This document shows, one piece after another, positions 17,764-26,352 of a DNA stretch of 64,000 nt (within the stretch, counting starts at the first letter, position 1; each line of letters opens with the position of its first letter). Made by a program: the position numbers and the translations under genes. The stretch covers positions 1,054,001 to 1,118,000 of the forward strand of contig JAWKVZ010000001.1 in the NCBI GenBank assembly GCA_041397725.1, given 5' to 3'. Origin of the DNA: JAGRKR01 sp041397725. GTDB lineage: Bacteria > Pseudomonadota > Alphaproteobacteria > Rhizobiales > Hyphomicrobiaceae. The notes beneath the pieces were generated by a model, which saw nothing but the letters and a program-made list of their open reading frames with translations, was not told the DNA's origin and made no database searches.

Positions 17764-17797
17764 GACAAAAAAAGGCCTGGCGAACCGCCAGGCCTTT
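17764..17797 (-). terminator. Intrinsic terminator of the phasin gene
   Basis: A perfect 12-bp stem (AAAGGCCTGGCG at 17771-17782 with 17786-17797) and a 3-base loop. On the minus strand it is followed by an unbroken run of seven T residues. It lies 48 bases past the phasin stop codon and separates phasin from clpSA transcription. Confidence 0.88.
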
Positions 17798-17844
17798 CAA
17801 GACTGCGACAATCGCGCGGTGGCGCGACCTCGCGGATGCTGCCG

Positions 17845-18189
17845 TCAACGGCCGCCTTGCAGCGCCTTCTCGACCGGACGATAGGCCTCCTTGGCGAACT
17901 CGGTGTACATGGAGCCGAGCTTCGTCATGTAGGCCATGTAGTCGTCGTAGGCGCGCTTGGCATAGCCGGTCTGGATCTCGACGGCCTGCTCGACGGACTT
18001 GGCCGAGATCAGCTTCTCGAACGTGGCCGTGCCCTCTTCGAAGGCGCGCTTGGAATAGTCCGTCATCTCGGCGGCCATGGCCTGCCAGCCCTTGTTCCAC
18101 TCGCCGGCAGCCTTCATCGCGGCATCCATGTTGGACTGGCCGAGCTTCTGGATGTCCTCGAAGCCCTTCACGTCGAAACCCTTCATCAT
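17845..18189 (-). CDS. Phasin family protein
   Basis: A 114-residue, almost entirely helical protein with the phasin_2 pattern: FEDIQKLGQSNMDAAMKA, FEKLISAKSVEQAVEIQTGYAKRAYDDYMAYM, LGSMYTEFAKEAYRPVEKAL. Phasins coat polyhydroxyalkanoate granules or, in other lineages, act as small helical chaperone-like proteins. It is a single-gene unit with its own promoter and terminator, as expected for an abundantly made granule protein. No cysteine or signal peptide is present. Confidence 0.92.
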   Translation of the reverse strand: MMKGFDVKGFEDIQKLGQSNMDAAMKAAGEWNKGWQAMAAEMTDYSKRAFEEGTATFEKLISAKSVEQAVEIQTGYAKRAYDDYMAYMTKLGSMYTEFAKEAYRPVEKALQGGR

Positions 18190-18264
18190 GTCCTTGATCC
18201 CTGTGCTTACTCTGCAGCCTGAAATTTGGTCGCTCTGCCCTCCCCTTGGGCGAGCACAGCATCA

Positions 18265-18292
18265 CATTTATGCGCTGCACAAAAATTGTCAA
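18265..18292 (-). promoter_or_regulatory. Probable phasin promoter
   Basis: On the minus strand a consensus TTGACA (18287-18292) is followed after 16 bases by TAAATG (18265-18270). The distance to the phasin start codon is about 75 bases. The region is noticeably AT-richer than its surroundings. Confidence 0.55.
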
Positions 18293-18298
18293 GGAAAA

Positions 18299-18352
18299 TG
18301 TTGCGATGCAGCAAGATGCACTGGCAGCCTGCGGTTGCCGGTCGCAGCAACC
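18299..18352. promoter_or_regulatory. TGC-rich dyads upstream of the phasin promoter, possible PhaR operators
   Basis: The 318-base gap between phasin and the carboxypeptidase gene holds two dyads. TGTTGC-GAT-GCAGCA (18299-18313; one mismatch) lies just upstream of the phasin -35 box. A perfect GGTTGC / GCAACC pair with an 8-base gap is at 18333-18352. PhaR, the phasin repressor, is reported to prefer TGC/GCA-rich dyads of the form CTGC-N3-4-GCAG. The match is approximate and no phaR gene is visible here. Confidence 0.35.
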
Positions 18353-18507
18353 TTTCGCCGCCGTTAACCGACCGCTAGCCCGGACGCGCTAGGCTCGTCG
18401 TCAAAAAGCGCCTCGACCGGATCGTATCGCGTCAAATTCATGCCTGATTGAGCATGTTTGTTTATGCGGCACTCAAGAAATCCTGGCGACGGCAAGGGAA
18501 CCGAGAC

Positions 18508-20112
18508 ATGGCCCCCGACGGCCGCTCTCGGGTCGACAGAGGACGGTGCGTAAGTATGCTTGTGAGGGAAGCCGCTGAGACGGCGGTCCAACCGAGAGCG
18601 CGGCGCCTGCTGCGCTGCATGATTGCCATGGCCGCTGCCGCGGTACTGTGCGTGCTGCCCGCCGTGCCGTCAGCCCTCGCCCGGCAGGCTCCCGGCGCCG
18701 CAATGGTGGTCGATGCCAACACCGGCAACGTGCTGCATGCCGAGGCAGCCAGCGAGCTCAGGTATCCGGCCTCGCTCACCAAGATGATGACGCTCTACCT
18801 GCTGTTCGAGCGGATCGAGCAGGGGAAGCTGTCCTACACCTCGAAGATCCGCTTCAGCGAAGCGGCCGCCGCCGCCGCGCCGTCCAAGCTCGGCATCCAG
18901 CCGGGCGGCCAGATCACCGTGATCGAGGCCATCAAAGCGCTGGTGACCAAGTCGGCGAACGATGTCGCCATCGCCGTCGCCGAGCATCTGGCCGGCAGCG
19001 AGGCGGCCTTCGCACGCACCATGACCGCGCGAGCCCGCGCCATGGGCATGACGCGCACCGTCTTCCGTAACGCCTCGGGCCTGCCCGACCCCGGGCAGGT
19101 CACCACGGCCCGCGACATGCTCGTCCTGAGTCTGCGGCTGTACGACGACTTCCCCCGGCACTACCGGCATTTCTCGCAGCGCTACTACACGTTCCGCGGC
19201 CGCCGTTATCGCAACCACAATGGCCTTCTGTTCACCGTCGCCGGCACCGACGGCATCAAGACCGGCTATACCCGCGCCTCCGGTTTCAATCTCGTCACGT
19301 CCGTGCGGCGCGAGGGCAAGCACGTCGTCGCCGTGGTGTTCGGCGGTCGCACGGCCGGCGAGCGCAACATGAAGATGCGCCTGTTGCTGGCGAAGACCTG
19401 GCCGCGGGCGAGCACCCAGAAGACCCGTCGCGCACGACCGCAGATGGTGGCGCGCCGCGACACTCCCCGCTCAGCCCCGGCCGCCGCCCTGCGCCGGCCA
19501 GCCCCCCGTCTCGTCGCACCGCCGCAGCCCGTGCGCCGCAAGCTCGCGTTGCGCCCCTCGATCACACCGGCGCCGAGCCCGTCGCCCGCGCCGCATGTCC
19601 GCCCGGCCCGCGAGCCCGTTCCGGCAGCGACGCCCGTGGCCCGCACCCCGACGCCCGCGCTCGGCCGCGCCCCGTCCACGCTCGACGCCCAGGCCCGCGA
19701 CCTGATCACCGACCAGCGCCTGTGGCCCGCCCCGGCGCCGCGCCCGGTGGTTCCGCCGCGCTGGTCAGAGCCCGTGCTGCCGCAGGCACCCGCCCGGCTC
19801 TATCGGCTGCGGCCCGCCCCCGAGCCACGCCCAGCGCCGCAACCGCGCCATCAGGTTGCCGCCCGCGGCCCCGTCCAGATCCAGATCGGCGCCTTCGTGA
19901 CCATGGCCGATGCCCGACGCTCGATTGCTGCAGCGCAGCAGAAATCGTCCGGTCTGCTCGCCGGCCATCCTCCGCTGACACCGACCGTGGTGGTCGCCCG
20001 ACAGACCTACTATCGCGCGAGGTTCGCCGGTTTCGACGCCTCCCGCGCCGAGCAGGTGTGCAGCGTCCTGAAGCGTCAGCGGATCGAATGCTTCGTCGTG
20101 CGCGCGGAATGA
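18508..20112 (+). CDS. D-alanyl-D-alanine carboxypeptidase with C-terminal SPOR domain
   Basis: A 534-residue serine peptidase of family S11. A basic N-terminus and hydrophobic export segment (about 38-58) lead into the penicillin-binding domain. The catalytic motifs are SLTK (Ser at about 89), SAN and KTG (in TDGIKTGYTRAS). A Pro/Ala/Arg-rich linker of about 180 residues follows. The last 80 residues form a SPOR domain (VQIQIGAFVTMADARRSIAA... RIECFVVRAE) that binds denuded septal peptidoglycan. It trims the terminal D-Ala of stem peptides in the periplasm, probably at division sites. The start at 18508 is preferred because AAGGGA lies ten bases upstream; an ATG at 18556 is also possible. 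Confidence 0.92.
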   Translation: MAPDGRSRVDRGRCVSMLVREAAETAVQPRARRLLRCMIAMAAAAVLCVLPAVPSALARQAPGAAMVVDANTGNVLHAEAASELRYPASLTKMMTLYLLFERIEQGKLSYTSKIRFSEAAAAAAPSKLGIQPGGQITVIEAIKALVTKSANDVAIAVAEHLAGSEAAFARTMTARARAMGMTRTVFRNASGLPDPGQVTTARDMLVLSLRLYDDFPRHYRHFSQRYYTFRGRRYRNHNGLLFTVAGTDGIKTGYTRASGFNLVTSVRREGKHVVAVVFGGRTAGERNMKMRLLLAKTWPRASTQKTRRARPQMVARRDTPRSAPAAALRRPAPRLVAPPQPVRRKLALRPSITPAPSPSPAPHVRPAREPVPAATPVARTPTPALGRAPSTLDAQARDLITDQRLWPAPAPRPVVPPRWSEPVLPQAPARLYRLRPAPEPRPAPQPRHQVAARGPVQIQIGAFVTMADARRSIAAAQQKSSGLLAGHPPLTPTVVVARQTYYRARFAGFDASRAEQVCSVLKRQRIECFVVRAE

Positions 20113-20164
20113 CGCCATGCCGGCGCCGGCCGCCCGGGGTCCAGCGTCCTCGAGCGGACCGCTG

Positions 20165-20887
20165 CTAAGAGCCGGCCTTGCGGCCGAGCAACAGCTCCTT
20201 GGCGGCATTGATCTTCGCGGCCAGATAGGTCGAGCCGCCGCGATCGGGATGCACCTTCATCATCAGCTCGCGGTGCGCCTTGCGGATGTCCTCGGCGCTG
20301 GCGCCGGGCGCGAGGCCGAGCACGGAATAAGCCTCCTCCATCGTCATGGGCTGGCCGCTGCCGGGTCCCTCGCCTGAGCCCTCGCCATCCATGCGCGCGA
20401 AATCCTCGCGCCACGTCGGGTGCATGCGGTCGAGATAGGCCTCGAGCAGTTGCGCCGATGGCGGGTCCGTGAAGCGGCAATCCCGCCACAGCCCGGCGAT
20501 CTCGGCGGGCGTCAGCTCGGACAGCTCGCGCCCCTCGTGCTTACCCTTCAGCACGCGGCCGTGCATCTCCCCGCTCGCGTGATCGAGCTCCATCTCCAGG
20601 ATGTCGGTGACGACGCGCGAGGACTGCCCGCCAGACGGGCTGGGCCCGGCCGTGGGCTGTATCGGCCATGCGCCGCCCGCGCCGAGCAGGAGCGCCGCCC
20701 CCGTCGCGCAGGCGAAGGCCAGGCCCATGCGTCCCGTCAGCGTGTAAATGAGGGCAGCACCCAGCAGCCCCGCGCCGACAACGACGCGCAGCACCGCCAG
20801 GACCGCGCCGGCGTTGATCCGGCCCAGGCCATAGACGGCCACGAGGCCGACGGCGAGGGCCAGGAATCCGAGAAGAAGAAACTGCAT
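20165..20887 (-). CDS. Membrane-anchored DnaJ-domain protein
   Basis: A 240-residue protein with two or three N-terminal hydrophobic helices (FLLLGFLALAVGLVAVYGLG; VLAVLRVVVGAGLLGAAL; MGLAFACATGAALLLGAGG), a middle region of about 100 residues and a C-terminal J domain. The HPD motif is present in KVHPDRGGSTYLAAKINAAKELLL, and EEAYSVLGLAPGASAEDIRKAHR precedes it. The layout resembles Pam18/TIM14-like and DjlA-like membrane co-chaperones that stimulate DnaK at the membrane. Its client is unknown. A longer upstream start exists, but the chosen ATG starts the first helix. Confidence 0.85.
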   Translation of the reverse strand: MQFLLLGFLALAVGLVAVYGLGRINAGAVLAVLRVVVGAGLLGAALIYTLTGRMGLAFACATGAALLLGAGGAWPIQPTAGPSPSGGQSSRVVTDILEMELDHASGEMHGRVLKGKHEGRELSELTPAEIAGLWRDCRFTDPPSAQLLEAYLDRMHPTWREDFARMDGEGSGEGPGSGQPMTMEEAYSVLGLAPGASAEDIRKAHRELMMKVHPDRGGSTYLAAKINAAKELLLGRKAGS

Positions 20888-21015
20888 ACCGACCTGCCGC
20901 CGCGCGCCCCTTGCGACCCCGCCACGTGACCCGCGGCACACAGCCCGAGTGTGCGCGCGTCGCGCCACGGCCGCAAGTGGTCACGGCGGGCATCCAACGC
21001 GCACGGCGACGGCCG

Positions 21016-21795
21016 TCAGCGCATCTGCTCCAACAGCAAGCGCGCGCCGCCGGCCTGCCTCTCGCTCAGCGCCTCCAGCGCCTTGCGCCCGCCGGCCGCA
21101 TAGACGGCCACCGCCGTCAGCAGCTCCCGAAGCTGCGCGGCCGCGCCGACGTCGAAGCGGCAGAAGGCGCCCTTGGTGAGCCGCGCGATCTCGCGAAACG
21201 CCCGCTCGGCGGCCATGTCGTGGCCCTCCTGGAAGAGGAACATCGGCACTCCGAGAAGCGCCAGCTCGCCGGCGCGCCCGCAGAGATCGTCCACATCCTC
21301 CTCCATGCAGTCACCGACGTAGACGACCGCGCTGACACGGCGGCGCTCGGCCTCCTGGCGGGCATGGGAGAGAACCTTGGCGATCTGCGTATAGCCGCCC
21401 GCACACGAGACCGTGGTCATCAGCCGCGCCAGGGAGGCAGGGTCCGAGACCCACTTCGAGGCCCGGCACTCCCCCGCCCCACGGAAATAGACGAGTTGTA
21501 CATCGAGGCCACCGACCTGCCGCACCGTGGCGAACATGTCGGACTGGAGTTGCAGCGCCATGTCCCAGGTCGGCTGCCGGCTCATGGTGGCGTCCATGGC
21601 GAACATGAGCCGGCCGCGGGCGCCCGTGTCGACCGGCGCGCGCGCCTTGACTGCGGCGATGAAGGCCGCAACGTCCTCGGCGCTGGAGGGCAAGTCGGCC
21701 GGCGCCGTCTGCTCTTCGGCGTGAGGCGTGACGGGACGGTTGCCGCCGCCGAACGTCGGCACCGAAGGTCGTTGCGTCTTGCTCTTGTCCGCCAT
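21016..21795 (-). CDS. VWA-like domain protein
   Basis: A 259-residue protein without signal peptide. A polar N-terminal tail of about 60 residues leads into a von Willebrand A fold. The metal-site motif appears as LMFAMDATMSRQPTW, where the usual DxSxS reads DATMS. The partner Thr lies in CAGGYTQIAKVL and the third Asp in VVYVGDCMEEDVD. Several cysteines lie near these motifs. VWA proteins of this kind are often encoded near AAA ATPases or chelatases, none of which is seen here; the DnaJ membrane gene is its downstream neighbour. The partner and role are unknown. Confidence 0.75.
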   Translation of the reverse strand: MADKSKTQRPSVPTFGGGNRPVTPHAEEQTAPADLPSSAEDVAAFIAAVKARAPVDTGARGRLMFAMDATMSRQPTWDMALQLQSDMFATVRQVGGLDVQLVYFRGAGECRASKWVSDPASLARLMTTVSCAGGYTQIAKVLSHARQEAERRRVSAVVYVGDCMEEDVDDLCGRAGELALLGVPMFLFQEGHDMAAERAFREIARLTKGAFCRFDVGAAAQLRELLTAVAVYAAGGRKALEALSERQAGGARLLLEQMR

Positions 21796-21886
21796 GGCTC
21801 CGCCTGCGTCCGTGCGTCCGGGATCGCTCAGACCTAGAGATGGCTCCGTGGCGCGGCAAAGACAACAGTCCGCGACGGATTTCGGC

Positions 21887-24800
21887 CTACCCGGTCAATC
21901 GTTTGGTTTCCGCGGGCGTCTCCTCGTCGCCGGACAGCAGCACCGTGTTGCCGCCCGTCGCCGTAATGTCGGTCGAGCGCACGCGCTCGACAGCGAGCCG
22001 ATCGAGATACAGCGGTCCGCCGGCCTTGGGACCCGTGCCGGACAGCCCCTCGCCGCCGAAGGGCTGCACGCCGACGACGGCGCCGATCTGGTTGCGGTTG
22101 ACGTAGAGATTGCCGACGCGCGCGTGCTCGGCGATGAAGTCGCTCGTGGCGGCGATGCGGCTGTGCACCCCGAGCGTCAATCCGTAGCCGGTCGCGTTGA
22201 TCGCCTCGATCACCTTGTGCAGGCGGTCGCGCTGATAGCGCACGACGTGCAGGATCGGCCCGAACACCTCGCCGCCGATCTGCTTGATATCATCGATCTC
22301 GTAGACCGCCGGCGCCACGTACGTGCCGGGACGGCACTCCGCCGGCAGCTCCACATTGATCAGGCGTCGCGCCTCGCGCTCCATGCGCATCTTGTGGGCG
22401 TCGAGGGCGTCCTCGGCACGCTCGTCGATAACGGGGCCGATGTCGGTGGCGTAGTCGAGCGGATCGCCGACGACGAGCGCCTCGGTGGCCCCGGTCAGCA
22501 TGGCGATGGTGCGCTCGGCCGTGTCCTCCTGCACGAACAGCACACGCAGCGCCGAGCACCGCTGCCCGGCGCTGTCGAAGGCGGAGCGCACGGCGTCGCG
22601 CACGACCTGCTCGGGCAGGGCGGAGGAGTCGGCGATCATCGCGTTGAGGCCGCCGGTCTCCGCGATGAACGGCACGATCGGGCCGCGCCGCTCTGCCAGC
22701 GATTTCTGAATGGTCCAGGCCGTCTCCGTGGAGCCGGTGAAGACGATGCCATCCACGCGCGGGTCGGCGACGAGCTTCGCACCGACGGACCTGCCGTCGC
22801 CCGGCAGGAGGTGGAGCATGCGCGTCGGCACGCCGGCGCGATGCAGTATCCGCGTCGCAAGGAAAGCGGTGACCGGCGTCTGCTCAGCCGGCTTGGCGAC
22901 CACGGCGTTGCCGGCAGCGAGCGCGGCTGCGATCTGACCAACGAAAATCGCCAGCGGAAAATTCCACGGCGAGATGCAGGCGATGACGCCGCGCCCGCGC
23001 AGCTCGAGCGTATTGATCTCGCCGGTCGGACCGACGAGTCCTGTCGGATGCGAGAATCGTCGCCGCGCCTCCGCCGCGTAATAGCGCAGGAAATCCGCGG
23101 CCTCGCGCACCTCCGCCTGGGCGGCATCGAGCGTGCGCCCGGCCTCGCGAACGACGACGGCCATCAGCAGGGCGCGGTCCGCCTCGATGAGGTCGGCGGC
23201 GGCCTCCAGAACGTCGGCGCGGCCGGCGCCGCCGAGCCGATCCCAGTCGTGCATGCCATGGAAGGCGGCCTCGAGCGCGCCGTCGATCTGCTCGAGCGTC
23301 GCTGCGCGGACCGTGCCGATGCGCTGACGGCGATCGTGCGGGCAGAGAACCAGGCGCGCCTCGTCGCCGCCGGCCGTCACGAGGCCGTCGACGATCGGGC
23401 CGACCGCGAACGAGCCGGCGAGCGCGGCGGCCATCTCCTGCTGCAACGCGCTTCTGACGGCCGGCTCGGAGAGCGCGAGGCCGAGGCTGTTGCGCCGTGC
23501 CGGCAGGTAGATGTCGCCCGGCCGCGCGATCCGGTGGCTGCCGGCGCCGCCGGTCTCCTCGACGAGCGAAAGGGGATCGCCGATCACCTCCTCGACCGGC
23601 ATGGCGTCGTCGGCCAGGCGGTTGACGAAGGACGTGTTGGCGCCGTTCTCCAGCAGGCGGCGCACGAGATAGGCGAGCAGGTCCTCGTGCTGGCCGACCG
23701 GCGCATAGATGCGGCACGGCCGCTTGAGCCGACCCTCGCCGACGACCTCGGCATAGAGCGCTTCACCCATGCCGTGCAGCCGCTGGAACTCGAACGGCTG
23801 GCTGCCGCCCGCCACGAAGCCGACCGCCAGGGTGTGGGCATTGTGGGTGGCCAACTGCGGGTAGAAGGCATAGGGATCGGCCAGCAACAGGCGCATGCAG
23901 GCGAGATAGGAGACGTCGGTATTGGTCTTGCGCGTGAAGACCGGATAGTCGGCGAAGCCGCGCTCCTGCGCCCACTTGATCTCGCTGTCCCAGTAGGCGC
24001 CCTTGACCAGACGCACCGGGATGCGCTTGCCCTGGGCCAGCGCCATGCGGCGCAGCCAGCGCAGCGTTGGCACCGCCCGCTTGGAGTAGGCCTGTACGGC
24101 CAGGCCGAGCCCCCACCAGCCGGCAAGGGCGGGGTCGGTGAACAGCCGCCCGAACATCTCGAGCAGCGGCTCGAGGCGGTCCTGCTCCTCGGCGTCGATG
24201 GTGAGCGGCAGCCCGAGGCCTTTCGCCTGCCGGGCGAGATCGAGCAGACGCGGATAGAGCTCCGCCACGAGCAGCGCCTCCTTGCCCGGCTCGAAGCGCG
24301 GGTGGATGGCCGAAAGCTTGATGGACAAGCTCGGGCGCGCCATGAGGGCAGCGGCATCGGAGCGCGTGAGCGGCCCGGCAGCGGCACCGACGGCCTCGAG
24401 CGCCCTGACGTAGCGGCTCAGATAGGTCTCGGCATCGTCGTAGGTCCGCGCCGCCTCGCCGAGCATGTCGTAGGAAAAGGTGTAGCCGCGCCGCTCGTAG
24501 GGCTCGGCCCGGCTGATCGCCTCGCGGATGGAGCGTCCGAGCACGAACTGGTCGCCCAGGATCTTCACCGCCTGCCGGAGCGCCTGACGGATGACCGGCT
24601 CGCCGGAGCGCGCAACCAGCCGCTTGATCAGCGTGGCCGGGCTGCTGCCCTTCGCCTCGCGAAAGCGCATGACGCGGCCGGTCAGCATGAGGCCCCAGGT
24701 CGAGGCGTTGACGAAGAACGAATCGGAGTGCCCGAGGTGGCGCTCCCAGCGCCCGTCCGCCACCTTCTCCGCAATCAGTGCGTCGGCCGTGTCGGCATCC

Positions 24801-25120
24801 GGGATGCGCAACAGCGATTCGGCGAGGCACATCAGGATGACGCCCTCCTCCGAGGTCAGGCCGTACTCGTGCATGAAGGCGTCGACGCCGCCGTAGTTGC
24901 GCCGGTTGGCGCGCACGGCGACGACGAGACGCTTGGCGAGATCATGCGCCCGCCGGCGCTCGTCCTCGGTGAACACCGCGCGCTCGAGCAGCCCGGAGAC
25001 CAGCCGCGCCTCCTCCGCGAGATGGTAGGCCGAAATTTCGTCGCGCGGCGGCACGGCGGCCAGCGCACGGCTGTCCTCCTCGATCTCCTCGCGGGTCCGG
25101 GCTTGCCATGCCTCGCGCAT
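21887..25120 (-). CDS. putA: Bifunctional proline dehydrogenase / L-glutamate gamma-semialdehyde dehydrogenase PutA
   Basis: A 1077-residue fusion enzyme that oxidises proline to glutamate in two steps, feeding electrons to the quinone pool through FAD and making NADH. The proline dehydrogenase barrel lies in the first half (FSYDMLGEAARTYDDAETYL; LSAIHPRFEPGKE; VKGAYWDSEIKWAQ). The aldehyde dehydrogenase half contains ISPWNFPLAIF, the catalytic Cys in DSAGQRCSALR and the Glu in FIAETGGLNAM. The length and the absence of an N-terminal ribbon-helix-helix region mark the short type that does not bind DNA, so regulation must come from elsewhere. The start ATG begins the conserved N-terminal helix. 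Confidence 0.96.
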   Translation of the reverse strand: MREAWQARTREEIEEDSRALAAVPPRDEISAYHLAEEARLVSGLLERAVFTEDERRRAHDLAKRLVVAVRANRRNYGGVDAFMHEYGLTSEEGVILMCLAESLLRIPDADTADALIAEKVADGRWERHLGHSDSFFVNASTWGLMLTGRVMRFREAKGSSPATLIKRLVARSGEPVIRQALRQAVKILGDQFVLGRSIREAISRAEPYERRGYTFSYDMLGEAARTYDDAETYLSRYVRALEAVGAAAGPLTRSDAAALMARPSLSIKLSAIHPRFEPGKEALLVAELYPRLLDLARQAKGLGLPLTIDAEEQDRLEPLLEMFGRLFTDPALAGWWGLGLAVQAYSKRAVPTLRWLRRMALAQGKRIPVRLVKGAYWDSEIKWAQERGFADYPVFTRKTNTDVSYLACMRLLLADPYAFYPQLATHNAHTLAVGFVAGGSQPFEFQRLHGMGEALYAEVVGEGRLKRPCRIYAPVGQHEDLLAYLVRRLLENGANTSFVNRLADDAMPVEEVIGDPLSLVEETGGAGSHRIARPGDIYLPARRNSLGLALSEPAVRSALQQEMAAALAGSFAVGPIVDGLVTAGGDEARLVLCPHDRRQRIGTVRAATLEQIDGALEAAFHGMHDWDRLGGAGRADVLEAAADLIEADRALLMAVVVREAGRTLDAAQAEVREAADFLRYYAAEARRRFSHPTGLVGPTGEINTLELRGRGVIACISPWNFPLAIFVGQIAAALAAGNAVVAKPAEQTPVTAFLATRILHRAGVPTRMLHLLPGDGRSVGAKLVADPRVDGIVFTGSTETAWTIQKSLAERRGPIVPFIAETGGLNAMIADSSALPEQVVRDAVRSAFDSAGQRCSALRVLFVQEDTAERTIAMLTGATEALVVGDPLDYATDIGPVIDERAEDALDAHKMRMEREARRLINVELPAECRPGTYVAPAVYEIDDIKQIGGEVFGPILHVVRYQRDRLHKVIEAINATGYGLTLGVHSRIAATSDFIAEHARVGNLYVNRNQIGAVVGVQPFGGEGLSGTGPKAGGPLYLDRLAVERVRSTDITATGGNTVLLSGDEETPAETKRLTG

Positions 25121-25146
25121 CGGGCTCTCCGACCTGTGGCTCTTAC

Positions 25147-25184
25147 GGCCGACTCGTTGGTACGAGGGCCGACTCGTTTCGAGT
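25147..25184. promoter_or_regulatory. Tandem 12-bp direct repeat between putA and panC
   Basis: GGCCGACTCGTT occurs at 25147-25158 and again at 25167-25178, exactly 20 bases apart, that is two helical turns on one DNA face. Each copy also starts a small inverted repeat (CTCGT/ACGAG and ACTCG/CGAGT). It lies 27-64 bases upstream of the putA start codon and 117 bases or more before panC. Spacing and symmetry suggest a binding site for a dimeric regulator of putA. Confidence 0.45.
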
Positions 25185-25300
25185 GCGCACATTATCAGAT
25201 AGTGCTTGCGACCTCCGATGCCGAGGGTGGCTGGCTTGCCGCATTCCGGCCTGATATCCTCAACTTCGTTCAGTCCGCCGCCAATCAGGGGCTTTCGACC

Positions 25301-26182
25301 GTGACCAAGCCGATCGGTATCGCCACCACCCTCGCCGAGCTGCGCCGGCAGGTTGCCGCCTGGCGCCGGGCGGGCGAGCGGGTCGCCCTCGTGCCGACCA
25401 TGGGGGCGCTGCACGACGGCCACATGGCGCTGGTCGCCACGGGGCTTGCGACCTGCCGGCACGTCATCGCCTCGATTTTCGTCAATCCCGCCCAGTTCGC
25501 GCCGGGCGAGGACTTCGAGCGCTATCCGCGCACGTTCGAGGACGACTGCGCCAAGCTGGCGGCCGCCGGCGCCAGCCTCGTGTGGGCGCCCGAGCGTGCC
25601 GAAATGTACCGCGAGGGGTTCGCGACGCGGGTCGTGCCCGCAGGCGCCGCCGAAGGCCTCGAGACCGAGTTCCGGCCGCACTTTTTCCAAGGGGTGGCGA
25701 CGGTCTGCACCAAGCTCTTCTGCCAGGCGCTGCCGGACATCGCGCTGTTCGGCGAGAAGGACTACCAGCAGCTTGCGGTGATCCGCCAGATCGTGCGCGA
25801 CCTCGATCTGCCACTCGAGATCGTCGGGGTGCCGACCGTGCGCGAGGTGGACGGCCTCGCCATGTCCTCGCGCAACCGCTACCTGAGCGCGGACGAGCGC
25901 AAGGCGGCGCCGACGCTCCATCGGGCCATCTCGGCAGTGGCGGCGGCCGTTGCCGCGGGCGGCAACGTCGGGCATTCCTGCGCACAGGCCGAGCGCGACC
26001 TGCACGCGGCGGGCTTCGGCAAGATAGACTACGTGACCGTACGGGATGCGGCGACGCTGGCGCCACTCACGGAGCCACCCCAGACCGGCTCACCCCTGCG
26101 TGTGCTCGCCGCCGCCTGGCTCGGCAAGACGCGCCTCATCGACAATTGCGCCGTGCCGGCTGCGGGCGGCGACGGTTCCTAG
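25301..26182 (+). CDS. panC: Pantoate-beta-alanine ligase (pantothenate synthetase)
   Basis: A 293-residue enzyme that joins pantoate and beta-alanine with ATP in coenzyme A synthesis. The nucleotidyl-transferase signature is seen as VPTMGALHDGHMALV, then SIFVNPAQFAPGEDFERYPRT, LFGEKDYQQLAVI and REVDGLAMSSRNRYLS. The family start is reached at a GTG (VTKPIGIATTLAELR) with a CAGGGG about ten bases upstream. The same frame stays open some 3.5 kb further upstream, but only because it runs antisense to putA. panB is not adjacent. Confidence 0.95.
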   Translation: MTKPIGIATTLAELRRQVAAWRRAGERVALVPTMGALHDGHMALVATGLATCRHVIASIFVNPAQFAPGEDFERYPRTFEDDCAKLAAAGASLVWAPERAEMYREGFATRVVPAGAAEGLETEFRPHFFQGVATVCTKLFCQALPDIALFGEKDYQQLAVIRQIVRDLDLPLEIVGVPTVREVDGLAMSSRNRYLSADERKAAPTLHRAISAVAAAVAAGGNVGHSCAQAERDLHAAGFGKIDYVTVRDAATLAPLTEPPQTGSPLRVLAAAWLGKTRLIDNCAVPAAGGDGS

Positions 26183-26352
26183 CGGCACGAGGTCACCGGT
26201 CTCCCTCCCGCACTTTGCGGTCCCGGACGCTGCGCCCGGCGCGGCGAGTCGGGACCTTCAGCCCACCGTGGCGAGCACACCAGGGGGCACACCCGCCGCG
26301 CCCCGGCCGGGGATGCAGCAGGGGATACATGGCCGCGACGGCCGCCTGCCAT

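Noticed and set aside
21728..25300. A very long open plus-strand frame leading into panC
   Set aside because: It runs exactly antisense to putA, is Arg/Glu/Gly-rich without motifs and owes its openness to high GC at third positions. Only the part from 25301 is real.
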